A stretch of DNA of 64,000 nt from a virus, in IMG/VR virus record IMGVR_UViG_3300043409_001318, positions 120,353-184,352 of that record; one strand, given 5' to 3'. The translations under genes were made by a program, and so were the position numbers. The notes under the pieces are model-generated. The model saw only the letters and a list, made by a program, of their open reading frames with translations, was not told the origin of the DNA and ran no database searches. The first letter of the stretch is position 1; each line of letters opens with the position of its first letter. Shown here in pieces: positions 29,678-37,639 of the stretch.

Positions 29678-31687
29678 ATGGCAGATCAAAATAAGAATAA
29701 CACTAAGAACATAGACTCAGCTTTATTTAAAAGACTAACAAAGCTTTTGTCTGGTCCTATAGTAAATTATAATCAACCAGTTCAAAGTAGATATAGACGT
29801 AACCAAATGGATAAACTTGGTTCAAAGTTTACTTCTGCTTCTGGTTTAGAGTTTAAGAAAACTGCTTATAATCCTTATGAGAATTTCTCTTCCAAACTTA
29901 TGACAAATCAAAATCGTGCCGAAAGGTATATAGATTTTGACCAAATGGAATACATGCCAGAGATAGCATCTGCCTTAGATATTTACGCAGATGAAATGAC
30001 TACATCAAACGAACTTACTCCCTTAATGAGTATCAAATGTCCTAACGAAGAAATTAAAACAATTCTTCAAACACTTTATATTAAAACACTTAACTTAGAC
30101 GCTAACTTGTTTAATTGGTGTAGAAATATGTGTAAGTATGGAGATCACTTTGTTTATCTTGATATTGATGAACATTTAGGTATTAAATCTGCTATTGGTC
30201 TTCCATCAAATCAAGTTGAAAGAATGGAAGGTAAAGATCCAACCAATCCAAATTATGTTCAATTTCAATGGAACTCCGCTGGTATGACGTTTGAGAATTG
30301 GCAAGTAGCACACTTCCGTATTCTTGGAAATGATAAACATTCTCCATATGGAACTTCTGTTTTAGACTCGTCAAGAAGAATTTGGAGACAACTTACTTTG
30401 CTTGAAGATGCGATGATGGCTTATCGTATTACAAGATCTCCAGAACGTAAAGTATTTTATATTGACGTTGGAAATATTCCTCCACAAGAAATCGAACAGT
30501 TCATGCAAAGAGCCATGACTACGATGAAAAGAAATCAAATTTTAGATGCTACAACTGGTCGCGTTGATCTTCGCTATAATCCTATGTCCGTTGACGAGGA
30601 TTATTTTATTCCTGTTCGTGGTGGAGTAAATAATAATAAAATTGAAGCACTTCCCGGTGGTCAATTTGCTTCTGCTATTGAGGACGTAAAATATTTAAGA
30701 GACAAATTATTTGCTGCTCTTAAAGTTCCTATGTCTTATCTTATTAGAGGAGATGGAGCAAGTGAAGATAAAGCAACATTAGCACAAAAAGATGTTCGCT
30801 TTGCAAGAACCGTTCAAAGATTACAAAGAGTAGTTGTTGGAGAATTAGAAAAGATTGGTATAGTCCATTTGTTTACACTTGGATACAGAGGATCAGATTT
30901 AATTTCATTTAAACTTTCTCTTAACAATCCATCAAAGATTGCAGCACTACAAGAACTTGAACATTGGAAAACTAAATTTGATGTTGCTGGTTCAGCTACC
31001 GAAGGGTATTTCTCTAAACGTTGGATTGCTCACAATATATTTGGTATCTCCGATGAAGAATTCCTCCGTATCCAAAGAGAACAATTCTATGATCGTAAAT
31101 TCACAGCTACACTTGAAGCAGCAGGAGCACAACCACAAGGAGGTGGCGGCGGCGGTGGTGGAGGTGGCCTTGGAGGCGGCTTAGGTGGTGGACCAGAAGA
31201 AATGCCACCAGATACAAGCCCAGAAGGAGGCCCACCAGAAGCCCCAGAAGGTGGAGGAGCACCAGAAGGTGGAGTAGGAGGCGCAGAAGCCCCAGAAGCC
31301 CCACCAGCAGCAGGAGACGAGGGAGGAAGCACATTATTAGCAGCACCCCCCGGTAAAAGAAGAGATACGGCAGGAAAAGTAATAACAACAACTCCAGCTT
31401 CAAAAGGAAAATGGTATGAACCAGTTTTCAATAGAGGCGACGATAAAAGGAATATTGGAGCAAGAGCCAGAGGGTTTAAAGCTTCTGGTGGAGGTTTCAC
31501 AGCAAGTCCAAGTGTTAAAAACATTTTCCCCGGTCTACAAGATATTAAATCTTTAGCAAATGCAGCAGGTATTAGTGAAACTTCGCAAGAAAGATACACA
31601 GATGAAGAATACGAACTATTTACATTAGAAAAAGAAACTAGAGTTCTTTTAGAAAGTCTGGAGATAAAAAAGAATGCAAAAGCTTAA
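29678..31687 (+). CDS. Portal protein (gp20-like) with Gly/Pro-rich insert
   Basis: 669 aa, immediately after the terminase. Conserved gp20-type stretches include FDQMEYMPEIASALDIYADE (about 88-107), VYLDIDEHLG, and the stem and loop region PEEDxF-like YNPMSVDEDYFIPVRGG (about 305), then DVKYLRDKLFAALKVPMSYL. Residues about 487-560 are a low-complexity Gly/Pro/Glu insert that T4 gp20 lacks. The C-terminus carries a short basic and acidic tail. It forms the dodecameric DNA channel at the head vertex. The end overlaps the next gene by 14 bases. Confidence 0.93.
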   Translation: MADQNKNNTKNIDSALFKRLTKLLSGPIVNYNQPVQSRYRRNQMDKLGSKFTSASGLEFKKTAYNPYENFSSKLMTNQNRAERYIDFDQMEYMPEIASALDIYADEMTTSNELTPLMSIKCPNEEIKTILQTLYIKTLNLDANLFNWCRNMCKYGDHFVYLDIDEHLGIKSAIGLPSNQVERMEGKDPTNPNYVQFQWNSAGMTFENWQVAHFRILGNDKHSPYGTSVLDSSRRIWRQLTLLEDAMMAYRITRSPERKVFYIDVGNIPPQEIEQFMQRAMTTMKRNQILDATTGRVDLRYNPMSVDEDYFIPVRGGVNNNKIEALPGGQFASAIEDVKYLRDKLFAALKVPMSYLIRGDGASEDKATLAQKDVRFARTVQRLQRVVVGELEKIGIVHLFTLGYRGSDLISFKLSLNNPSKIAALQELEHWKTKFDVAGSATEGYFSKRWIAHNIFGISDEEFLRIQREQFYDRKFTATLEAAGAQPQGGGGGGGGGGLGGGLGGGPEEMPPDTSPEGGPPEAPEGGGAPEGGVGGAEAPEAPPAAGDEGGSTLLAAPPGKRRDTAGKVITTTPASKGKWYEPVFNRGDDKRNIGARARGFKASGGGFTASPSVKNIFPGLQDIKSLANAAGISETSQERYTDEEYELFTLEKETRVLLESLEIKKNAKA

Positions 31688-32477
31688 ACTCAAACACAAT
31701 AAGAAAAGAAACACAGCTTTTCTTTTTGAGTCATTAACAAAAGAATTAACAAAGACAATCGTAAATAAAGACGAGAAAACAAAACAAATTATTTTATCTG
31801 TTATTAAAGAACATTTTAAAAAAGGTTCAATACTATCAAAAGAATTAGATGTTTATAAATCTCTTTATGAAACAAGAGGTCTTAATAAAGATACAGCCAA
31901 TAGAATGTTGAATGAAGCAAAAAGAATGTATGCTACTTTTATGCCTCAAGATATTTTTAATCAACAAACCAGAATTATAAATGATGTAAATAAAAAAGTA
32001 AATGCTTCTGTCTTTACAAACTTTATGTCTAATTACAAAGACTTAGCAACAATAGCTCAAATCTTTGATAACGAAATTCCTATGAAGACAAGAGTTATAT
32101 TAGAAGAATATTTAATTGATAGATTGTCAACCCAAGATGATCCACAAAATAATCTTAAACCAATTGATAGTCTTGTATATAAAGAATTCGTCAAGAAGTT
32201 TAACGATAAGTATGGTGCTTCTTTAATGGAAGAACAAAAACAACTTCTTACAAAATATATTGCTTCATATTCAAACGACGATATTGATTTCAAAGTTTAT
32301 CTTAATGAAGAAATTGGAAGAATAAAACAAATTGTTATTTCATCCAAACAAATCACAGAAAGTAAACAAAGAGAAGGGTTGGTTAATATTTTAGAGTCAT
32401 TTAGAACAAATCAAATAACTCCAGCCATGATTGAAAAAGTTTTGAAACTACAACAATTAGTTAAGGAACTTGTTTAA
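31674..32477 (+). CDS. Helical head-locus protein after portal (267 aa)
   Basis: Begins inside the end of the portal gene. The N-terminus is basic (KLKLKHNKKRN), followed by TAFLFESLTKELTKTIV, and the whole protein is strongly alpha-helical and charged, without cysteines. The TAxLxExLxxELTK pattern after a basic start is familiar from proteins next to portal genes in aquatic T4-like phages. It may be a prohead core component; this is inferred from position and helicity only. Confidence 0.55.
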   Translation: MQKLKLKHNKKRNTAFLFESLTKELTKTIVNKDEKTKQIILSVIKEHFKKGSILSKELDVYKSLYETRGLNKDTANRMLNEAKRMYATFMPQDIFNQQTRIINDVNKKVNASVFTNFMSNYKDLATIAQIFDNEIPMKTRVILEEYLIDRLSTQDDPQNNLKPIDSLVYKEFVKKFNDKYGASLMEEQKQLLTKYIASYSNDDIDFKVYLNEEIGRIKQIVISSKQITESKQREGLVNILESFRTNQITPAMIEKVLKLQQLVKELV

Positions 32478-33052
32478 TGTCAATAAAGATTAAAGTTAAA
32501 GACGATAGCATGAAAGGAATTGGGGAACCAGAAATCCCCAAGACCAAAGTTCGTCTTGATATAAGAAAAACCTTAGATGGTAATTTTATCATCCAAGATC
32601 ATCCTTATATTGATATTATAATATCTCCATCAAAAAATAAAATTTTAGCCTTATCTACTATTGCGATGGATGATAAAGTATATTATACTCAAAATAAATA
32701 CTTTGACTTTCTTTACAAGCGTGGAGTAATAGATCCATCAACAATTCAAGCTGGAAATATTTATGCCTCAATGGAAGCTGCTATCCCTCAAACAACAGAG
32801 AAAGTAGATCCTATTGAAGTTATTATATTTTCAACTGCTTTGTTTATAGATAAAGAAAGACCTTCGTTTGAATATGAGAAGGCTATGAGAAAAATGCAAG
32901 ACGATTATCTTACTGACCCAAGTGATCAAGACACAACTGAACTTGGAGAAGTGCCACAGAAAGCTCGTCAAGGTTCAATTGGAACTGCTGCTTACTCTCT
33001 TAATAAACATTACAATATCGCTTATTTAGGCGAAAGGAAAGACAAAAAATGA
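32477..33052 (+). CDS. Conserved head-locus protein (191 aa)
   Basis: The ATG overlaps the preceding stop by one base (TAATG). Residues 1-110 form a beta-rich domain (KVRLDIRKTLDGNFIIQDHP, then IDIIISPSKNKILALS), and 110-190 are helical with a Lys-rich end. No catalytic motif is seen. It lies between portal and protease genes. Function unknown, probably related to head assembly. Confidence 0.5.
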   Translation: MSIKIKVKDDSMKGIGEPEIPKTKVRLDIRKTLDGNFIIQDHPYIDIIISPSKNKILALSTIAMDDKVYYTQNKYFDFLYKRGVIDPSTIQAGNIYASMEAAIPQTTEKVDPIEVIIFSTALFIDKERPSFEYEKAMRKMQDDYLTDPSDQDTTELGEVPQKARQGSIGTAAYSLNKHYNIAYLGERKDKK

Positions 33053-33294
33053 AACTCACAGAAAATTATTTAAGAAATATGATCAAACAAGTTATTAAGG
33101 AAATGGATTATGGTACGTTACCAACGAACCCTACGTCTAACTTTAAGGAAGAGCCAGTTGATACTGATCTTCTTTCTTCATTAGAAGACCAAGGATATAA
33201 AGTTAGAGAAATGGGTAATGGTAGTTATGAAATTATACATCCAACAGATTCATTTAAAAGTTATATTTTACAGCCAAAACTTAATAGAATGTAA
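33049..33294 (+). CDS. Small protein with N-terminal KQVIKE helix (81 aa)
   Basis: It overlaps the previous stop by 4 bases (ATGA). The N-terminus has MIKQVIKEMD, a variant of the (K/R)QIIKEE helix shared by several proteins of this locus, followed by a Pro/Asn linker and a short beta-rich C-terminal part (LEDQGYKVREMGNGSYEIIH). It could be an internal head protein. Confidence in its being a real gene is good because of the coupling and lack of any other frame. Confidence 0.55.
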   Translation: MKLTENYLRNMIKQVIKEMDYGTLPTNPTSNFKEEPVDTDLLSSLEDQGYKVREMGNGSYEIIHPTDSFKSYILQPKLNRM

Positions 33295-33300
33295 TTAATA

Positions 33301-33612
33301 ATGTTCCTCCCATACTTCATACTAATTTGTTATGGTTTAACCAATATCCTTGTTTATGGTTCTATATTTAATTGTATAAGACCAAAACAAGGATTATTGG
33401 GAGAACTATTCAAATGTCCTATGTGTATGGGATTTCATGTTGGATATATAATTGCTCTATTATTAAATGCTTCTGATCTATTTAGTATATCAATCAACAT
33501 AATCGATATGTTTATGTTGGCTTGTCTTTCATCGGGGACTTCTTATGTTCTTTGTTCATTATTCACGGATTTTGGAATTAATTTCAATATCAACAAGCAA
33601 GATAACAAATAA
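33301..33612 (+). CDS. Membrane protein with CPMCMGF motif (103 aa)
   Basis: Three hydrophobic segments (about residues 3-22, 42-60 and 64-88). After the first, on the loop, lies FKCPMCMGFHVGYI, resembling the CPxCxGFW motif of DUF1360-like small membrane proteins. The family function is not known. It sits among head-assembly genes just before the prohead protease; in T4 prohead initiation occurs at the inner membrane, so a membrane role in assembly is possible but speculative. Confidence 0.55.
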   Translation: MFLPYFILICYGLTNILVYGSIFNCIRPKQGLLGELFKCPMCMGFHVGYIIALLLNASDLFSISINIIDMFMLACLSSGTSYVLCSLFTDFGINFNINKQDNK

Positions 33613-33642
33613 GTAAACTAATTAAAATAGTCGGAGATAATT

Positions 33643-33732
33643 ATGAAAGTTAATTTAACACAAAGCTTTTGGACTCGTAAGTGGGCTCTACAACCAGTTC
33701 GTCTGTGTTGCAGGGGCAAGCCGAAAGGTTAG
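33643..33732 (+). CDS. Very small basic protein (29 aa)
   Basis: A 29-codon ORF, MKVNLTQSFWTRKWALQPVR then LCCRGKPKG, has a strong CGGAG Shine-Dalgarno 7 bases upstream and ends 12 bases before the protease ATG. It is the only ORF in the 132-base gap and is more GC-rich than its surroundings in its 3' half. It is basic, with two Trp and a Cys pair. Function unknown; a short RNA element instead of a peptide is an alternative. Confidence 0.45.
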   Translation: MKVNLTQSFWTRKWALQPVRLCCRGKPKG

Positions 33733-33744
33733 GAAAACATATAA

Positions 33745-34338
33745 ATGAATAAAACGTTATTAAGAGAATTTTTTGAATTATGCCCCGATGGAATCTGCGA
33801 AGACATACTTACAGAGTCCGATAAACACTTTATTAAAAGTGGTGGTATGATGTTGTCTGGTGTAATCCAAAGAGCAGATGCAAGAAATGGAAATGGAAGA
33901 ATTTATCCTCATTCTGTTTTATCGAGAGAAATGGATACATACAAACAACTTGTTCAAGAAAGAAGAGCACTTGGAGAATTAGATCACCCAGATCAATCAA
34001 TAATTAATCTTAAAAATGTTTCCCATCTTGTCACAGAAGTATGGTGGAGTGGAAAAGATGTAATGGGAAAGATCCAAGTTCTTAACACCCCATCTGGTCA
34101 AGTATTAAGAGAATTAGTTAACGCTAATGTTAAAATTGGTATATCTTCAAGAGGTACAGGTTCTGTTAGAGAAAACAGAGGCGAAACTATTGTTGAAGAT
34201 GATTTCCAATTAATTTGTTTTGATATTGTTTCGGAGCCTTCTACTCATGGAGCCTTTATGTTTCAAGAGAGAAAAGGAAATGTAAACGAAAATAAACAAG
34301 CAAGAGTTTCAAATCTTATCAAAGATATTTTAAAATAA
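33745..34338 (+). CDS. Prohead core protease (gp21-like)
   Basis: 197 aa. The family signatures are present: NGNGRIYP (48-55), the catalytic histidine H81 in LGELDHP, and the serine in IGISSRGTG (S134/S135), followed by D160 in CFDIVSEPST. In T4 this serine protease sits in the prohead core and cuts scaffold, core proteins and capsid protein after (L/I)xE. A TTAGGA Shine-Dalgarno precedes the ATG. It lies in the middle of the cluster of IKEE-type small proteins, its likely substrates. Confidence 0.93.
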   Translation: MNKTLLREFFELCPDGICEDILTESDKHFIKSGGMMLSGVIQRADARNGNGRIYPHSVLSREMDTYKQLVQERRALGELDHPDQSIINLKNVSHLVTEVWWSGKDVMGKIQVLNTPSGQVLRELVNANVKIGISSRGTGSVRENRGETIVEDDFQLICFDIVSEPSTHGAFMFQERKGNVNENKQARVSNLIKDILK

Positions 34339-34352
34339 AAGGAGTTTTATAA

Positions 34353-34685
34353 ATGCAACTTACAACACAACGTCTCAAGCAAATCATCAAAGAAGAACTT
34401 GAAGCAATCGTCTCGGAAATGAGCGACGAAACAGAAACAGAACTTACAGCAGAAGAAGAAAAAGTAGCTTCACTTGAACAACAACTTGCAGAAGCCAAAA
34501 AGAAAGTTGAAATGGAAAAGAAAGGTGGCAAAGAAACTGCTATGAAAGGTAAACAAGCTGCTATGAAAGGTAAAAGCGCACCAGTAGGCAAAAGAGGAAC
34601 AGCCCCCGCTGCCACACCTATGAAAGCAAATAATGTTGGCAACCTTTATGGCAAGGGCGCAACAAAAATGTCTACAAAAAAGTGA
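34353..34685 (+). CDS. Small head-locus protein, IIKEEL N-terminus, basic tail (110 aa)
   Basis: An AAAGGAG Shine-Dalgarno precedes the ATG. The N-terminus TQRLKQIIKEELEAIVSEM gives the clearest copy of the shared helix, with IKE and VSE triplets that fit T4-type protease sites. Residues 25-60 are an acidic to mixed coiled coil, and 60-110 are Lys/Ala/Gly-rich, with two AMKGK repeats, as in DNA-binding internal proteins. A hairpin terminator follows. Internal (packaged) protein or core protein is the inferred role. Confidence 0.6.
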   Translation: MQLTTQRLKQIIKEELEAIVSEMSDETETELTAEEEKVASLEQQLAEAKKKVEMEKKGGKETAMKGKQAAMKGKSAPVGKRGTAPAATPMKANNVGNLYGKGATKMSTKK

Positions 34686-34693
34686 AATAAATT

Positions 34694-34715
34694 AAACCTT
34701 AATTGAGGTTTTTGA
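34694..34715 (+). terminator. Weak hairpin terminator
   Basis: AAACCT (34694-34699) pairs with AGGTTT (34706-34711) across a 6-base loop, followed by TT. It lies directly after the preceding stop codon. Confidence 0.45.
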
Positions 34716-34719
34716 ATAT

Positions 34720-34747
34720 GAGGTGGTGTATTTACTTACATCACCTC
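34720..34747. terminator. 9-bp hairpin overlapping a promoter-like element
   Basis: GAGGTGGTG (34720-34728) pairs with CATCACCTC (34739-34747), with one G-U pair and a 10-base loop. It lacks a long T-run. Its last base begins the CTATTTAT element, so folding could couple termination to promoter control. Confidence 0.4.
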
Positions 34748-34754
34748 TATTTAT
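34747..34754 (+). promoter_or_regulatory. Late-promoter-like element CTATTTAT
   Basis: It ends 21 bases before the ATG of the next gene and is followed by an AAGGAAA Shine-Dalgarno at 34761-34767. It follows two hairpins in the spacer. Confidence 0.5.
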
Positions 34755-34775
34755 ATTTAAAAGGAAATCTTGTTT

Positions 34776-35540
34776 ATGAATGTTAATGAAACTAAAGTTA
34801 GACAAATAATCAAAGAAGAACTAAAACAATATTTAATTGAAGAAGGTTTTTTTGATACCATAAAAAGTTTTGGTAAAAAAGTATTTGGTGGAGAACAAAA
34901 GAAAGGCAGAGACGAAACTGACAGACCAAGTTCACAACAAGTACAATCAGTTAGAGCAAATTATGCGAAAGACGTTCAAAGTTATAAATATGGATTTCCT
35001 ATAAAAGCTTTACCAGATTTGGAAAAAGCGTTAACTTATTATAGAACACTATCAAAACGTGATGAAGCTGGTGCTGTTGAAGCTGTAGCAAAAGTTATGA
35101 TGCATCTTCAAAGAAGTTTGGTTAAGAAAAAATCTTTGAATGATTTGGCTAATGGAGAAATTCAATCATACCAAACATTTATAAAAGATATAGAAGATCA
35201 TATTAAACAACCATCACTTGAACTAAATGAAAATCTATCTTCCGATAAAGCTATTGATACTGCACTTGTAATACCAAATAATATTGTTTCACAAGTATTA
35301 GTAGGATTACAAGATTTTATATTTGATGAATTATCAGACAAATATGATTTTAATGAAATATTTAATAAAGAACGAATAAGACAAGAATTTCAAGCATTAA
35401 AAAATGAAGTTAATAGTTCTGCCCCAAAAAAACAACAACAATCAAAACCAGCTTCGCAAACAAGTGCCGAAGAAGGTTTTACAGATACTTATTTAGAAGA
35501 AATTAGACGTAAGAGAGCGAAATGGATAAAAATGATTTAA
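34776..35540 (+). CDS. Head-locus protein with RQIIKEEL N-terminus (254 aa)
   Basis: The ATG at 34776 is chosen over a TTG six bases upstream because of the AAGGAAA spacing. The N-terminus TKVRQIIKEELKQYLIEEGF is a strong copy of the shared helix, with IKE and LIE triplets. The rest is helical and charged (SDKYDFNEIFNKERIRQEFQ), with a Gln/Lys/Ser linker at about 208-225. Repeated glutamates suggest a core or scaffold-like protein. It overlaps the next gene by 19 bases. Confidence 0.6.
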   Translation: MNVNETKVRQIIKEELKQYLIEEGFFDTIKSFGKKVFGGEQKKGRDETDRPSSQQVQSVRANYAKDVQSYKYGFPIKALPDLEKALTYYRTLSKRDEAGAVEAVAKVMMHLQRSLVKKKSLNDLANGEIQSYQTFIKDIEDHIKQPSLELNENLSSDKAIDTALVIPNNIVSQVLVGLQDFIFDELSDKYDFNEIFNKERIRQEFQALKNEVNSSAPKKQQQSKPASQTSAEEGFTDTYLEEIRRKRAKWIKMI

Positions 35541-35944
35541 AGAAAATTTTAAAACCTCTTGTTAAAGCCTTAGTAAAAGAAGCGATGCAAGAGGAATTAT
35601 CCACAGTAATAAGTGAGATAATAAAACAAACAGCAGGATCATCACAAATAGTTGAAAGAAAACAACCAACTATCGATCCAAGATTACAACAAGAAAGAAC
35701 GATTGCTAAACAACAAGCACAAAGCGAAAGAAAGAAGATGCTTGAAGAATTAAGCAAAAAGTCTTATGGTGGTATAAATATATTTGAAGGAACAACTCCA
35801 TTAGGAAAAGGTGGAGATTTAACAGAAGGCAGATCGTTAACACCATCAGCAGGAGAACCCTTGTCTGGTGTAGACCCACATGATCCGGGTGTTGATATTG
35901 GTGGCCTTCTTAAACTTACTGGTGGTTGGAGACAAATTAAATGA
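35522..35944 (+). CDS. Head-locus protein with helical N-terminus (140 aa)
   Basis: It starts 19 bases inside the preceding gene and ends overlapping the next start (ATGA). The N-terminus LKKILKPLVKALVKEAMQEE is a related but diverged amphipathic helix with a VKE triplet. The middle is a Gln/Arg/Lys helix, and the C-terminal 45 residues are Gly/Pro-rich. The tight overlaps show one operon with 34776-37210. Function unknown. Confidence 0.5.
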   Translation: MDKNDLKKILKPLVKALVKEAMQEELSTVISEIIKQTAGSSQIVERKQPTIDPRLQQERTIAKQQAQSERKKMLEELSKKSYGGINIFEGTTPLGKGGDLTEGRSLTPSAGEPLSGVDPHDPGVDIGGLLKLTGGWRQIK

Positions 35945-36936
35945 AAAGAATAACAGAGCAACAAATTAGAAAAGTTATAAGAGAAGAAATTAAATCTTAT
36001 CTTTTGGAACAAGAAGAACCAAAAAAAGATGATAAACCAAAATCTAAATTTAGAAAAATTATAACTTCTACAGCAGTTGCTTTGTTAGGATTTTTAGCTG
36101 GAACTTCCTATAACCCAGAAGTGCAAGCAGTAATACCAGCACCAATAGAAGACATTGGTAGTGATGGTGGTAGTGGTGGAGGTGGTAGTGGTAGTGGTAG
36201 TGGTCTGGAGGAACTATCAAATCTTATTGAACTTACTACGGAAGAATTAATAAAGTTAGGCGCAACAGAACAATACGCACAAAGTTTAATTTCTAGAACT
36301 GTTGAATATGGAAATATAGAATTTGAAAGGTATGTTACAAAAAAAGGTATTAAGGATCGAGACAGAGCAGAACAATATGAATCATTTATGTTATCTAGGT
36401 TTTCTGCTTTACAAAATCCAGAAGCACTTTCAAAAGTAGCATCACAAGATTTCTTACAACAAGCGCAATCAGTTGGTACACATCGCATTATGGCTACACA
36501 GATAAAACCAGTAACTAGAGAAACGAAGGTTGGAACACCTATTCCATCTTATTCTTTACAAGTTGCTTTTGCTTATGAAATGTTAACTATTGTTGAAGAA
36601 GAAGATAAATTACCAAAAGAAACACCAAAGGTATACACTCAAATGATTGTTGATTCTTTTAATAAAGAAACAAATTCTTATGTAATAATACCAACTATTC
36701 TTCCATTTTTCCAACAAGTAGCAAAAGAGGGTTCTCCATTCCAAAAAGCCATATTAGATGTAATACCACAAGTAAAAGTCGATGCTTCTATATTTGAAGA
36801 AGAACAAAATAATAATGTTATGGAAAAAATAAACAAAGGATTAGGTGCTACAGTTAGAAATAAAAAATCAGTAGAAGAAAATAAAGTTAATAAATTAAGA
36901 CAAAAAATAAACGAATTGAGAGGTGTTTATGTCTAA
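35941..36936 (+). CDS. Head-locus protein with IREE helix, membrane segment and Gly/Ser linker (331 aa)
   Basis: The N-terminus TEQQIRKVIREEIKSYLLEQ carries the shared helix with IRE and LLE triplets. A hydrophobic segment, ITSTAVALLGFLAGTS (about 41-56), follows a basic stretch, then a Gly/Ser linker (about 75-88), then a long helical domain. If the N-terminal helix is cut off in the prohead, the hydrophobic segment would be near the new N-terminus. It overlaps the bS21 gene by 8 bases. Function unknown. Confidence 0.5.
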   Translation: MKRITEQQIRKVIREEIKSYLLEQEEPKKDDKPKSKFRKIITSTAVALLGFLAGTSYNPEVQAVIPAPIEDIGSDGGSGGGGSGSGSGLEELSNLIELTTEELIKLGATEQYAQSLISRTVEYGNIEFERYVTKKGIKDRDRAEQYESFMLSRFSALQNPEALSKVASQDFLQQAQSVGTHRIMATQIKPVTRETKVGTPIPSYSLQVAFAYEMLTIVEEEDKLPKETPKVYTQMIVDSFNKETNSYVIIPTILPFFQQVAKEGSPFQKAILDVIPQVKVDASIFEEEQNNNVMEKINKGLGATVRNKKSVEENKVNKLRQKINELRGVYV

Positions 36937-37210
36937 AAGTAAGAATCTTCACGCAAAAGTAATCCCAAAGAAGGGAGAACCTTTTGAAAGAATGGTAAAG
37001 AGATTTTTAAAGAAAGTAAAAAAAGAACAAGTTATAGAACAAGTTAAAGATAGAAGATATTATGAAAAACCATCTGTTACCAAAAAGAAAGAAAAACTTG
37101 CTGGAATTGCTAGATGGAAAAAGTTTGAAGCAGATAAAAGAAAGAAAGAAACATTAAAAGAAGCTAATTATAATAAACGTGTAGATAACAATAAAAGAAG
37201 GGAAGATTAA
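36929..37210 (+). CDS. rpsU: Ribosomal protein bS21 homologue
   Basis: 93 aa, very basic. Residues 12-65 match bacterial S21: IPKKGEPFERMVKRFLKKV aligns with the ENEPFxxALRRFKR region, and DRRYYEKPSVTKKKEKLAG aligns with the RREFYEKPTxxRKRKxxx region. The C-terminus extends about 25 residues as a Lys/Glu/Asn tail. S21 sits near the 3' end of 16S rRNA and helps initiation; phage copies could replace host S21 on ribosomes and bias translation toward phage mRNA. The ATG at 36929 is preferred to an in-frame GTG at 36923. It is embedded in the head operon. Confidence 0.85.
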   Translation: MSKSKNLHAKVIPKKGEPFERMVKRFLKKVKKEQVIEQVKDRRYYEKPSVTKKKEKLAGIARWKKFEADKRKKETLKEANYNKRVDNNKRRED

Positions 37211-37212
37211 AA

Positions 37213-37638
37213 ATGTCACAACAATATCCTTATGGTGTTGGATTACAGAATGTAGGTTCTTATCAAGTATCTGGTATACCATTTTTAACCGGTTCGATAC
37301 AAGTAGTTAAAGATGCTGCACCAATAGAAATATCTTTTCCACAAGTTACTAAAAGAATAGTAGTAGGTTGTAAAAATGGAAGTAACGATGTTAGAGTTGG
37401 TTTCTCTAGTAATGGAGTAAGTAATGGTAATTTCTTTTCACTTTCTGCTGGTACAACCGCAGCCTCAAGATTAACTCTGGATGTTAAAGTTTCAAGTATT
37501 TGGTTATTTTGTAATGTTGGTTCTACTACTTCAGTAGTAGATGTTTCAGCAGAACTTACAAATATAGATACTAATTTATTATTGCGATCTGGTCCAACTG
37601 GTTTACCAAATTGGTCTGGTTCAGTAGGGGTAGGATAA
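37213..37638 (+). CDS. Small beta-rich virion protein (141 aa)
   Basis: Starts two bases after the bS21 stop. The sequence opens with YPYGVGLQNVGSYQVSG and continues as alternating strands (KRIVVGCKNGSNDVRVGF, then VSSIWLFCNVG), an Ig-like or jelly-roll pattern. It opens the fibre/adhesin segment. The role, perhaps a capsid- or tail-fibre component, is inferred from neighbours. Confidence 0.55.
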   Translation: MSQQYPYGVGLQNVGSYQVSGIPFLTGSIQVVKDAAPIEISFPQVTKRIVVGCKNGSNDVRVGFSSNGVSNGNFFSLSAGTTAASRLTLDVKVSSIWLFCNVGSTTSVVDVSAELTNIDTNLLLRSGPTGLPNWSGSVGVG

Positions 37639-37639
37639 A

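Noticed and set aside
31087-31599. Long minus-strand ORFs (170 aa and 98 aa) opposite the portal gene
   Set aside because: They mirror the Gly/Pro-rich repeat of the portal gene, give Pro- or Leu-rich low-complexity products, and have no Shine-Dalgarno or promoter-like element.
33660-33732. Possible tRNA or small structured RNA in the GC-rich gap before the protease gene
   Set aside because: No cloverleaf could be drawn; the TTCG stretch lacks the usual T-arm pairing and there is no acceptor stem.
36165-36207. GGTAGTGGT tandem repeat as a DNA repeat element
   Set aside because: It is explained by an in-frame Gly/Ser linker of the encoded protein.
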